The notes below the pieces were generated by a model. The model did no database searches, was not told where the DNA came from, and saw nothing but the letters and a program-made list of their open reading frames with translations. Both the position numbers and the translations under genes were made by a program. A stretch of DNA of 64,000 bases from Flintibacter sp. KGMB00164 (GTDB taxonomy: Bacteria; Bacillota; Clostridia; Oscillospirales; Oscillospiraceae): NCBI RefSeq assembly GCF_008727735.1, contig NZ_CP044227.1, forward strand, positions 496,001-560,000. Reading direction: 5' to 3'. How positions within the stretch are numbered: the first letter of the stretch is position 1; each line of letters starts with the position of its first letter. Positions 24,884-32,994 of this stretch are shown in pieces.

Positions 24884-26287
24884 ATGGTTTTTTCGACCCC
24901 AATCTTTCTATTCTATTTTCTGGCTTTGACCCTGCTGGTCTATTACCTGGTGCCCCGGAAGGGGCGCAACGTGGTACTGCTCATTTCGTCCCTGTTCTTC
25001 TATTACTGGGGCGAGCGAGAGTATGTAGCCATCATGTTCCTGTCCACCGCCATCGACTATACCCACGGTATGTTGGTGGAGCGGTGCAAGAACAAAGGCA
25101 ATGACAAAGGAGCCCGGCTGGCGGTGGCCTCGTCCATCATCTTCAACCTGGCGCTGCTGCTGTTCTTCAAGTACTGGGACTTCCTGGCCGGTTCGCTGCA
25201 GGCCATGGGCCTGACCTTCATGCCGGTGCTGGGCATCCATCTGCCCATCGGTATCTCCTTCTATACCTTCCAGACCATGAGCTACACCATCGACGTGTAT
25301 CGCGGAGATACCCGTGCCCAGCGCAGCATCATCAACTTCGGCACCTTCGTTACCCTGTTCCCCCAGCTCATTGCCGGTCCTATCATTAAATATAAGGACT
25401 TGGGCGATCAGATCAACGAGCGCACTACCTCTACCGAGAAGTTTGCCTCCGGCGTGCAGATGTTTATGGTCGGCATGGCAAAGAAGGTACTGGTGGCCAA
25501 CAACGTGGGCATGCTGTGGGAGGCCTATAAGGCCATGACCGCCGGAGAGCTCACTGTGTTGGGCGCGTGGCTGGGCGTGATCGCCTTTACCTTCCAGATC
25601 TACTTCGACTTCTCCGGCTATTCTGACATGGCGGTAGGCTTGGGCCGGATGCTGGGCTTTGAATTCCTGCCCAACTTCAATTACCCCTATATCTCCAAGA
25701 GCATTACCGAGTTCTGGCGGCGCTGGCACATCTCCCTGTCCACCTGGTTCCGGGAGTACCTGTATATCCCCCTGGGAGGCAACCGCTGCTCTAAGCCCCG
25801 GTGGATGTTCAACCTGCTGGTGGTGTGGGCCGCCACCGGTATCTGGCACGGCGCCAGCTGGAACTACCTTATCTGGGGCCTGTACTTCTTTGTGCTGCTG
25901 ATGCTGGAGAAGTTCTTCCTGCTCAAAGTTCTGAACAAGGCTCCCGCTGTGGTGGGCCATATCTACACCCTGTTCTTTGTGGTGGTCAGCTGGGCCATCT
26001 TCGCCATTGAGGACTTTGCTCAGCTGGGCGCCTACCTGAAGGTGATGTTCGGCTTAGGCGGCGTGCCTCTGGTGGATGCTCAACTGGGCTACTACGTGAC
26101 CAGCTACCTGCCCATTCTGCTGGTGGCCGCTGTGGCCTCCACTCCCTTGGGCGCCAAGCTGTACCATAAGCTCAAGCCCCGGGCGGCTGAGGTTGTGTGT
26201 ACGGTGCTGGTGCTGGCGGGACTGGTTGTGTGCACCGCCTATCTGGTAGACGGCACCTACAACCCCTTCCTGTATTTCCGCTTCTAA
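24884..26287 (+). CDS. MBOAT-family membrane O-acyltransferase (AlgI/DltB-like)
   Basis: 467 residues with about ten membrane segments. Seen: LPIGISFYTFQTMSYTIDVYRG, FPQLIAGPI, FDFSGYSDMAVGLGRMLG, and EFWRRWHISLSTWFREYLYIPLGG; the invariant MBOAT His is in GIWHGASWNYLIWG. It moves acetyl or other acyl groups across the membrane for O-acylation of a surface glycan. The partner DHHW gene follows after 11 nt. The ATG at 24884 follows AGGAGG. Confidence 0.93.
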   Translation: MVFSTPIFLFYFLALTLLVYYLVPRKGRNVVLLISSLFFYYWGEREYVAIMFLSTAIDYTHGMLVERCKNKGNDKGARLAVASSIIFNLALLLFFKYWDFLAGSLQAMGLTFMPVLGIHLPIGISFYTFQTMSYTIDVYRGDTRAQRSIINFGTFVTLFPQLIAGPIIKYKDLGDQINERTTSTEKFASGVQMFMVGMAKKVLVANNVGMLWEAYKAMTAGELTVLGAWLGVIAFTFQIYFDFSGYSDMAVGLGRMLGFEFLPNFNYPYISKSITEFWRRWHISLSTWFREYLYIPLGGNRCSKPRWMFNLLVVWAATGIWHGASWNYLIWGLYFFVLLMLEKFFLLKVLNKAPAVVGHIYTLFFVVVSWAIFAIEDFAQLGAYLKVMFGLGGVPLVDAQLGYYVTSYLPILLVAAVASTPLGAKLYHKLKPRAAEVVCTVLVLAGLVVCTAYLVDGTYNPFLYFRF

Positions 26288-26298
26288 GGAGGGTATCC

Positions 26299-27420
26299 AT
26301 GAATAAAAAGTATTGCATCTTTTTGACGATCCTGTTTTCCCTGTTCATCGGCGGGATTTTGGTGGGCAGTTTGCTGGCTCCGGATCAGGAGTTTTCTGAG
26401 CTGGAAAACCGTTATCTGCAGACGCCCCCTAAGCTGAGCCTGGAGAACCTGGAAAGCGGTAAGTTTATGGAGGACGCGGAAGACTACGTCAATGACCACG
26501 TGATCGGCCGAGACTTCTGGGTGGCCCTGAAGGCCTGGAGCGAGCGGCTGAGCGGCAAACAGGAGAACAACGGGGTCTACTTCGGCAAGGAGGACACCCT
26601 GCTCAACCGCCTGGACGAGCCGGACTACGACACGCTGATGACCAGCGCTGGATACGTCAACGACCTGGTGTACAATTTGAACGTGCCCGTCTATTTCGGC
26701 ATTATCCCCTCCTCCACGGAGATCTGGTCCGACCGGCTGCCCGCCGGAGCGCCCACTGCCGATGAGAAGGCCATCATTGACGATCTTTACGACACAGTGC
26801 AGACTTTCACCATTGACATGTACTCCGCTCTGGAAGAGCACAAGGACGAGGAGATCTACTACCGCACCGACCACCACTGGACCAGCCTGGGCGCCTACTA
26901 CGGTTACACAGCCCTGATGGAGGCCATGGGGATGGAGGCGGCTCCTCTGGACGAGAGCGCCAAGGTAACGGTGTCCGACTCCTTCTATGGTACCACCTTC
27001 TCCACCTCCGGTGTGCGGTGGGTGGCCCCCGACCACATCGACCGGTATATCTCCGGCGACGGCGTGAAAGTCACCGGCTATCCCGAGGGAAGCCCGGTGG
27101 AGAGCAGCCTGTATGTGGACAGCTATCTGGATAAGAAGGACAAATATTCCTCGTTCCTGGGCGGCAACCAGCCTCTGTGCGTCATCGAGACCGAGCACAC
27201 CGACGCCCCCAAGGTGCTGGTGATCCGGGACTCCTACTCCGACTCTCTGGCTCCCTTCCTGACCCAGAGCTTTTCTGAGATCCACCTCTTTGATACCCGT
27301 ATGAACAAGACCAGTATCAAAGCTTACGTGGAGGAAAACGAGATCGACCAGGTGGTGGTGCTGTACAGCATCTCCAACTTCATCTCCTCCAGCAAGGACA
27401 TGTTCCTGCTGGGCCGATAA
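26299..27420 (+). CDS. DHHW-family (AlgJ/AlgX-like) exported acyltransferase partner
   Basis: 373 residues: one N-terminal membrane segment (about 5-27), then an SGNH-hydrolase-like extracellular domain. The DHHW motif is in YYRTDHHWTSLGAYYGY and a catalytic Ser-type block is in VLVIRDSYSDSLAPFL. Such proteins take the acyl group from the MBOAT partner and attach it to a polysaccharide outside the cell. The ATG at 26299 follows AAGGAGGG. Which polymer is modified is unknown. Confidence 0.88.
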   Translation: MNKKYCIFLTILFSLFIGGILVGSLLAPDQEFSELENRYLQTPPKLSLENLESGKFMEDAEDYVNDHVIGRDFWVALKAWSERLSGKQENNGVYFGKEDTLLNRLDEPDYDTLMTSAGYVNDLVYNLNVPVYFGIIPSSTEIWSDRLPAGAPTADEKAIIDDLYDTVQTFTIDMYSALEEHKDEEIYYRTDHHWTSLGAYYGYTALMEAMGMEAAPLDESAKVTVSDSFYGTTFSTSGVRWVAPDHIDRYISGDGVKVTGYPEGSPVESSLYVDSYLDKKDKYSSFLGGNQPLCVIETEHTDAPKVLVIRDSYSDSLAPFLTQSFSEIHLFDTRMNKTSIKAYVEENEIDQVVVLYSISNFISSSKDMFLLGR

Positions 27421-27423
27421 GCA

Positions 27424-27461
27424 AAAAATCCCGTGGATTGCTGTGAATCCACGGGATTTTT
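27424..27461 (+). terminator. Terminator after the DHHW gene
   Basis: 16-bp stem AAAAATCCCGTGGATT with its complement and a 6-nt loop, ending in TTTTT. Confidence 0.92.
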
Positions 27462-27477
27462 CGTTCTCAAAGGAAGA

Positions 27478-27561
27478 GGCGAAACGCAGTTTCGCAGGAA
27501 GTTCTTTGCTAAGCTTTCTTTCAAGAAAGCGTTGTCTACTTTTCTTTCGAGAAAAGTAGAC
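27478..27561. repeat. Modular palindromic repeat, copy B
   Basis: GGCGAAACGCAGTTTCGC (27478-27495, identical to copy A), AAGCTTTC...GAAAGC (27511-27530), and GTCTACTTTT...AAAAGTAGAC (27534-27561). The last module contains the stop codon and final codons (LLFSKEK) of the radical SAM gene. It lies between convergent genes, as copy A does. Confidence 0.75.
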
Positions 27562-28432
27562 CTGTTAAGTCGAAGGGCGGGGTGTACTCCTCTTTGGCGC
27601 TGGTGCGCTCCTGACAAAAGCCGTCCAGCCCTAAATTCTGCATATATTGAATCGCAGAGTTTATCTCTCCCCGGCGCAGGCGGCGGTCGATCTCCGGCAC
27701 GTTGGAGAGGTCGCCCCAGGGGGTGTACTGGCTCATCAGGGAAAAGAGCACCGTCCCCTTGGGGAAGATTTCCGCAACCCAGTCCATCACCGCCTTCGCC
27801 CCGTCCACCTGTCCGGGCAAAATCAGATGGCGGATGATGACGCCCTTTTTCATCAAGCCGTTCTCATCAAACTGGCAGGGGCCTACCTGGCGCACCATCT
27901 CCTGAATGGCTTGCACCGCGTATTGTGGATAATCCGGGGCGGCAGAGTAGCGCTCGGCGGCGTTTCCGTCCAGATACTTTAAATCCGGGAGGTAAATATC
28001 CACAAGTCCGTCCAAACTGTGCAAAGTTTCCAGGCGCTCATACCCGCCTGTGTTCCACACCACTGGAACCGTAGGACGGTACCGGGTCAACAGCGCACGG
28101 AGCACGTGGGCATAATGGGTGGGGGTGACAAAGTTGAGGTTGTGGGCTCCCTGGGCGATGAGGTTTTCACACACCTGCTCCAGCTCCGTCAGAGTGAGGG
28201 CCTTCCCGAAGTGCTCGTGGCTGATCTTCTCGTTCTGGCAGAACACGCAGCCCAGTGGGCACCCGGAGAAGAACACCGTGCCCGACCCTCGGGTGCCGGA
28301 AATGGGGGGTTCCTCCCACATGTGGAGGGCTGCCCGAGCCACCATAGGGCCTTCGGGCATCCCGCACAGCCCGTCTCCGCGCTCAGAGGTGCGCAGGGCA
28401 TGGCATTGCCAGGGACAGAGATCGCAGATCAT
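27536..28432 (-). CDS. Radical SAM protein of the PflA-like / COG1313 group
   Basis: 298 residues. The cluster motif CPLGCVFCQN (Cys-x3-Cys-x2-Cys) lies near residue 58; an N-terminal CDLCPWQC with a following Cys suggests a second metal site. TGGYERLETL and DIYLPDLKYLDG continue the barrel. These proteins resemble glycyl-radical-enzyme activases but their target is generally unknown, and no glycyl radical enzyme gene is in view. The last residues are encoded inside palindromic repeat copy B, so the C-terminus may be acquired. Twelve nucleotides separate it from mutY upstream. Confidence 0.88.
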   Translation of the reverse strand: MICDLCPWQCHALRTSERGDGLCGMPEGPMVARAALHMWEEPPISGTRGSGTVFFSGCPLGCVFCQNEKISHEHFGKALTLTELEQVCENLIAQGAHNLNFVTPTHYAHVLRALLTRYRPTVPVVWNTGGYERLETLHSLDGLVDIYLPDLKYLDGNAAERYSAAPDYPQYAVQAIQEMVRQVGPCQFDENGLMKKGVIIRHLILPGQVDGAKAVMDWVAEIFPKGTVLFSLMSQYTPWGDLSNVPEIDRRLRRGEINSAIQYMQNLGLDGFCQERTSAKEEYTPPFDLTGLLFSKEK

Positions 28433-28444
28433 AATCGTCCCTCC

Positions 28445-29491
28445 TTAAAAATAACCCAGGTGCTGGGCGACTGCATCAGAAAAGGCAGAGAAGGCGTTGG
28501 GGACCGCGTAGTCCCGCTCCAGCGCGCCCCGGTCAGCCCACACCCAGCCGTCGGGCAGGGCCTCCGGCTCCACCTGGGCGGTGCAGGCGGTCATGTGCCA
28601 CTCGATGTGAGAGAAAATGTGCTTGCCGGTGGTCACTCTCTTACATTCGTCGGGAGAGAGTCCCAGCTGCGCCGGGATGGCGGTCTCTCCCTCCAGCTCG
28701 TTGGGGTATTCCCAAAGTCCCGCTAACAGGCCCCGCTCCGGACGGCGGCGGAGAGCCACGCCCCGGTCGGAGAAGATCAGGTACACCCGCCGCTTTTCGA
28801 TCCGCCTGGGTTTTTTAGGGGCTTTTACCGGAAACTCCCCGGTGCGGCCCTGCTGAAAGGCCTGACAGAACTCGGCGGCCGGGCATTTCTCGCACAGAGG
28901 CGCCCCGTTGGGCAGGCAGACGGTGGCTCCCAGCTCCATCATGGCCTGATTGAACTGCCCGGGCTGGGCGGTGGGGATGACCTGCTGAAGGGCGGCGGTG
29001 ATGCGCTTTTTGGTGGAGGCGGCCAGAATATCCGAAGGATCGGCGGTGAGCCGGGTCACCACCCGCAGCACATTCCCGTCCACCGCAGGCACCGGAATGC
29101 CGAAGGCGATGGATGCAATGGCTCCGGCGGTATAATCCCCCACACCGGCCAGAGAGCGGATGCTCTCATAAGTATTCGGAAATACCCCGCCCCAGTCCTC
29201 TACGATCTGCCGGGCGGCCTTTTGCAGGTTGCGGGCCCGGCTGTAATAGCCCAGTCCCTGCCACAGTTTCATAAGCGCGTCCTCAGGCAGAGCGGCCAGA
29301 TCCTGCACGGTGGGTGCGGCCTGCAAAAAACGGCGATAATAGTCCAGCACCGCCGCTACCCGGGTCTGTTGGAGCATGATTTCCGACACCCAAACCCGAT
29401 AGGGGGTAGAGTCCTGCCGCCAGGGCAGAACCCGGGCGTGCTCCCGGTACCACAGAAACAGAGGGATGGGCAGTTGTTCCAATGGCTGCAT
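28445..29491 (-). CDS. mutY: A/G-specific adenine DNA glycosylase
   Basis: 348 residues. HhH-GPD glycosylase removing adenine paired with 8-oxoguanine. Seen: LPWRQDSTPYRVWVSEIMLQQT, the helix-hairpin-helix LAGVGDYTAGAIASIAFG, catalytic Asp in VDGNVLRVVTRL, and the iron-sulfur ligands in VCLPNGAPLCEKCPAAEFC (C-x7-C-x2-C-x5-C). The C-terminal part (about 230-345) is the NUDIX-like domain that recognises oxoguanine. The ATG at 29491 follows AAGGAGG. Confidence 0.95.
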   Translation of the reverse strand: MQPLEQLPIPLFLWYREHARVLPWRQDSTPYRVWVSEIMLQQTRVAAVLDYYRRFLQAAPTVQDLAALPEDALMKLWQGLGYYSRARNLQKAARQIVEDWGGVFPNTYESIRSLAGVGDYTAGAIASIAFGIPVPAVDGNVLRVVTRLTADPSDILAASTKKRITAALQQVIPTAQPGQFNQAMMELGATVCLPNGAPLCEKCPAAEFCQAFQQGRTGEFPVKAPKKPRRIEKRRVYLIFSDRGVALRRRPERGLLAGLWEYPNELEGETAIPAQLGLSPDECKRVTTGKHIFSHIEWHMTACTAQVEPEALPDGWVWADRGALERDYAVPNAFSAFSDAVAQHLGYF

Positions 29492-29522
29492 GGAGATCCT
29501 CCTTGGAGAAATGGATTTTTTG

Positions 29523-29551
29523 ATTATAGCCTATTTCCTTTTCCCGCGCAA
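29523..29551 (-). promoter_or_regulatory. Sigma-A promoter of mutY
   Basis: Minus strand TTGCGC (29551-29546), 17 bp, TATAAT (29528-29523). Confidence 0.7.
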
Positions 29552-29744
29552 GGAAGCAGAGAATATAAGCAATCAGCAATATAAACTATAATGAAATTGG
29601 GAATGGTGTTTTTCCAGGAAGGGTGGTAAAGTTTGTATCGGCTAAAGGTTAAAAATTTAACAAGAATTTGGTTACCGCTCTTACCAGGTTCTTGAAAAAA
29701 CCTTTGCAGCTCGATTTTCCATTCCTTCCTTCTCACAAAACAGT

Positions 29745-29779
29745 CAAAACGGGAAGCCCGGCGGGGCTTCCCGTTTTGG
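29745..29779. terminator. Terminator of the recG - C_GCAxxG operon
   Basis: 15-bp stem CAAAACGGGAAGCCC with its complement and a 4-nt loop. T-run on the minus strand (GTTTTG), directly after the stop at 29793. Confidence 0.88.
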
Positions 29780-29792
29780 CGTTTTCCGGGGA

Positions 29793-30188
29793 TTACTCGC
29801 CCTTGGAGGCAAAAATCTCCTCCAGCAGCTCAGCCATCTCAAAGACCAGCGCGTCGCAGTGGTCCTTGCGGGGGATGCCCTGTTCCTTGGCCAGGGTCAG
29901 AAGGGTGGTGCAGTCGGTGGCCTGGTGGCGCTGGCGGAAATCGTGGATGATCTGGCGGGCCTGCTGGCTGTCGTAGCCAGCCATGCCCAGGATCATCTGG
30001 GTGGCGCTCAGGGCACCGCAGGCGGAGCCGTGAAGCATGCCGGAGCCAAAGAAGCTGCCCAGCTTGTCCGCCTGCTCCTTGTCCAGGCCAACCTCAGAGG
30101 CAAAGGGGACCAGCAGGGACTGGGCGCAGTTATAGTGGCGGCCGTTGGGCTCGGTGCGCAGGTACTTGACTTCTTCCATACGGGTCAT
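29793..30188 (-). CDS. C_GCAxxG_C_C family (redox-type) protein
   Basis: 131 residues. Conserved Cys positions of the family are seen: NCAQSLL, GSACGALSATQMILGMAGY (the GCAxxG-like core), DCTTLL and DHCDALVFE. These small proteins are thought to bind a metal or cluster or act as redox partners; function is not established. The ATG at 30188 follows AGGAGG by 9 nt. It is 19 nt downstream of recG on the same strand and shares its terminator. Confidence 0.82.
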   Translation of the reverse strand: MTRMEEVKYLRTEPNGRHYNCAQSLLVPFASEVGLDKEQADKLGSFFGSGMLHGSACGALSATQMILGMAGYDSQQARQIIHDFRQRHQATDCTTLLTLAKEQGIPRKDHCDALVFEMAELLEEIFASKGE

Positions 30189-30207
30189 ATTGGGGTTCCT
30201 CCTCAAG

Positions 30208-32292
30208 TTAATTAAAAATATCCGGGGTGTCGGCAAACATTTGCCGCACCCGGTCCAGAACCGGCCGGTTTTCTGGCCGGGAGAGGGTGGGGTCATGTTG
30301 GAGCAGCTGCCGGGCAGACTGCTGGGCCTGCTGCAAAAGGCGCATGTCTCCGCTGAGATCGGCCAGGGCCAGCTGGGGCAGGCCGTGCTGGCGGCTTCCA
30401 AAGAAGTCACCGGGGCCGCGCAGCTTCAGGTCCTCCTCGGAGATCTTGAAGCCGTCAGTGGTGGAGGCCAGAGTTTTCAGCCGGGTCATGGCGTCTTGGG
30501 CGTGGGAATTGGTAATGAGCACACAGTAGGACTGGTGCTTGCCGCGGCCTACCCGTCCCCGGAGCTGGTGGAGCTGGCTGAGACCAAAGCGCTCCGCGTT
30601 CTCCACAATGATGAGGGCAGCGTTAGGCACGTCCACGCCAACCTCCACCACCGTGGTGGATACCAGCACGTCCACGTCCCCGGCGGCAAAGGCGGCCATG
30701 ACGGCGTCCTTTTCCCTGGGGCGCATTTTGCCGTGGAGCAGTGCCAGACGCAGGTCCGGGAATACCTCGTCCTGGAGGTGTTGGGCGTAGCTTTTCACAG
30801 CCTTTAAGTCGGCAAAGGGGGAGGGCTCTCCGTCGGGGCTGTCCTCAGCGGTGCGGTCCTCCACAGCGGGACAGATGATGTAGGCCTGCCGCCCCTCGCC
30901 CACCAGCTTGCGGACAAAGTTGTACATCCGCTGCCGCTTGTCCTCGTGGACCACATAGGTCTCCACCGGGGTGCGGCCAGGGGGCAGCTGATCGATGACG
31001 GACACGTCCAGGTCCCCGTAGATGATGAGGGCCAGGGTGCGGGGGATGGGGGTGGCGGACATGACCAGCACGTGGGGGGCATGGCCCTTGGCGGCCAGGG
31101 CGGAGCGCTGGGCCACACCGAAGCGGTGCTGCTCGTCGGCTACCATGAGGCCAAGATCGTGAAATTCCACGTCCTGAGAGATGAGGGCGTGGGTCCCCAC
31201 CACCAGGTCAACGTCTCCCTGGGCGATGGCCTGGCGGAGCTTCTTTTTTTGTGCCGGGGTGAAGGAGCCGGTGAGCAGTCCCACCCGCACGCCTGCCGGT
31301 TCCAGCAGGGCGGAGAGGGAGCGGGCATGCTGCTGAGCCAGAACTTCGGTGGGAGCCATGAGGGCGGTCTGCATCCCGGCCTTGGCGGCCAGATAGGCTC
31401 CCCAGGCGGCCACCACCGTCTTGCCGGAGCCCACATCGCCCTGGACCAGCCGGTTCATGGACCGGCCGGAGCTGAGGTCAGCGGCCACTTCGCCCATCAC
31501 CCGGCGCTGGGCCTGGGTGGGGGGGAAGGGGAGCAGAGAGAGAAATTCCTCCAGTGGGCGGGAGGGCACCACCCGGCCTGCCGCATCTCCCCGGCGGTGC
31601 TTGAGCATGGCCAGACCGGTGGACAGGTAGAAGAGCTCTTCGAAGGTGAGCCGCCGCCGGGCCAGGTCCAGACTCTCGGGGGAGTCCGGGAAGTGGATGT
31701 TGCGGAAGGAAAATTCCGTCTGGGCCAGCTCGTGCTCCAGCCGGACCGACCGGGGGAGAGACTCAGGCATCTGGGCGGCGCAGGCCTCCACCGCCGGGCG
31801 GATGAGAGAGCAGAGCAAGTGGTTGGAAATGCCGGCCGTCAGAGGGTAGACCGGAAGAATACAGCCGGTGACTGCCTGACGATCGGTGCGCTCAAAGATG
31901 GGATTGACCATGGTGCGGCGGCTGCCCTGCTCCTCCACCACCCCCCAAAAGACGTACTCCTCTCCGGCCTGGATGGCTCGCTCCACATAGGACTGATTAA
32001 AAAAGGTGATGTGCAGGGCTCCCGCGTGGTCCACCGCCTTTACCTTTACCAGCTCCATACCCTTGCGGATGCGGCTGAGCCGGGGATGCTCGGCGGCCAT
32101 GGCCTGGACGCACACCTTTACCCCCAGGGGAGCGGAGCGGATGGACCAGATCTTCCGCCGATCCTCATAGTCCCGGGGAAAGTAAGTCATCAGATCCCGA
32201 ACCCGGGTAAGCCCCAGCTTTTCCAGCTTGGCGCTCCGGGCAGGCCCCACGCCGGGAAAGTCGGTGAGCGGGGTGTTCAGGGTGATATCCAA
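30208..32292 (-). CDS. recG: ATP-dependent DNA helicase RecG
   Basis: 694 residues, the usual size. Remodels stalled replication forks and branched DNA. An N-terminal wedge (OB-fold) domain (about 1-190) is followed by helicase motifs: VQGDVGSGKTVVA (motif I), MAPTEVLAQQH (Ia), DEQHRFGV (II), MSATPIPRTLALIIYGDLD (III), and QLRGRVGRGKHQSYC (VI). The start is TTG 32292, 8 nt after GGAGG, giving MDITLNTPLTDFPGVGP. It is transcribed away from the phage-like operon, whose terminator lies behind its promoter. Confidence 0.96.
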   Translation of the reverse strand: MDITLNTPLTDFPGVGPARSAKLEKLGLTRVRDLMTYFPRDYEDRRKIWSIRSAPLGVKVCVQAMAAEHPRLSRIRKGMELVKVKAVDHAGALHITFFNQSYVERAIQAGEEYVFWGVVEEQGSRRTMVNPIFERTDRQAVTGCILPVYPLTAGISNHLLCSLIRPAVEACAAQMPESLPRSVRLEHELAQTEFSFRNIHFPDSPESLDLARRRLTFEELFYLSTGLAMLKHRRGDAAGRVVPSRPLEEFLSLLPFPPTQAQRRVMGEVAADLSSGRSMNRLVQGDVGSGKTVVAAWGAYLAAKAGMQTALMAPTEVLAQQHARSLSALLEPAGVRVGLLTGSFTPAQKKKLRQAIAQGDVDLVVGTHALISQDVEFHDLGLMVADEQHRFGVAQRSALAAKGHAPHVLVMSATPIPRTLALIIYGDLDVSVIDQLPPGRTPVETYVVHEDKRQRMYNFVRKLVGEGRQAYIICPAVEDRTAEDSPDGEPSPFADLKAVKSYAQHLQDEVFPDLRLALLHGKMRPREKDAVMAAFAAGDVDVLVSTTVVEVGVDVPNAALIIVENAERFGLSQLHQLRGRVGRGKHQSYCVLITNSHAQDAMTRLKTLASTTDGFKISEEDLKLRGPGDFFGSRQHGLPQLALADLSGDMRLLQQAQQSARQLLQHDPTLSRPENRPVLDRVRQMFADTPDIFN

Positions 32293-32329
32293 GGTGTGCG
32301 CCTCCCTTCTGAGATAAGTTCAGACCCCC

Positions 32330-32358
32330 ATTTTAACACAACCGAAAGAGTGCGTAAA
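32330..32358 (-). promoter_or_regulatory. Sigma-A promoter of recG
   Basis: Minus strand TTTACG (32358-32353), 17 bp, TAAAAT (32335-32330). Confidence 0.65.
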
Positions 32359-32365
32359 GCGGCAG

Positions 32366-32402
32366 AAAAAGGGCCGCCGGGAGTGGTGTACTCCCGGCGG
32401 CC
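32366..32402 (-). terminator. Terminator of the phage-like structural operon
   Basis: 13-bp stem GGCCGCCGGGAGT with its complement, 5-nt loop, followed on the minus strand by CTTTTTC. It ends the operon just after the gpI-like gene. Confidence 0.9.
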
Positions 32403-32412
32403 TTGAAATTTG

Positions 32413-32994
32413 TTATGTCTGAGTTCCCGGTTCCACATAAGATTGAAGCTGTTCCCAGGTGAGATGCTTCTCTTCGATGTCCTGCCAAGTGGGCAGCCGC
32501 TGCTCCAGCTGCTCCCAGGTGATAAACCAGAAGCGGTAGCGGATGAGCAGGTGGGCGGGGATAATGTCGGAGATGATCTTATCGATCTCGTCAAAGGCGG
32601 GAGGAATGCCTGGAATTTCGGGAAACCAGACCTCCACGGTGCCCGGCTCGTCGGTCTCATCCACCCGGGCAATCACTCCGCAGCCGGCAATGGTGTCGTT
32701 GATGGCCTCCAGGGTAAAGCTGTCTCCGCTGATGCGCAGCAGGGCGGCCAAGGCTTCCCGCATGGCCTTGGTGGTGGAGGCGGGAGGACGGCGGCGCAGC
32801 AGGCCGGCAATGCGTTCCAGACCCCAGTCCTCGGCGGTAGCCAGATTGGCCTCTCGCTGCAGTTCGTCCAGAACGCTCTCCACCCCATCCAGGGCAAGAC
32901 CTTCCGCCTCCAGCTCGCCGCTGAGATAGCGGCCCTCTACATCGTAGACGCCCAGGGGGCGCAGCAGTTGGCGGAGATACTGGGCGTAGCTCAT
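32413..32994 (-). CDS. Phage baseplate / tail protein of the gpI (YmfQ, DUF2313) type
   Basis: 193 residues; last gene of the phage-like operon. LRQLLRPLGVYD at the start, a helical block (about 25-110) and VEVWFPEIPGIPPAFDEIDKIISDIIPAHL match the gpI/YmfQ family, which sits at the baseplate rim between gpJ and the fibres. The C-terminus has repeated Trp motifs (TWEQLEQ, TWQDIEE, TWEQLQS). The start overlaps the gpJ stop (ATGA). No tail-fibre gene follows: the operon ends here. Confidence 0.78.
   Translation of the reverse strand: MSYAQYLRQLLRPLGVYDVEGRYLSGELEAEGLALDGVESVLDELQREANLATAEDWGLERIAGLLRRRPPASTTKAMREALAALLRISGDSFTLEAINDTIAGCGVIARVDETDEPGTVEVWFPEIPGIPPAFDEIDKIISDIIPAHLLIRYRFWFITWEQLEQRLPTWQDIEEKHLTWEQLQSYVEPGTQT

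Larger units (their letters stand above)
29492..29792. other. Intergenic stretch between mutY and the C_GCAxxG gene
   Basis: Holds the mutY promoter (29523-29551) and a terminator (29745-29779). The AT-rich middle (29580-29740) shows no gene or repeat that I can support. Confidence 0.6.

Noticed and set aside
30946..32406. A 486-codon plus-strand frame opposite recG
   Set aside because: Antisense shadow with low-complexity Gly/His composition; passes through the phage operon terminator.
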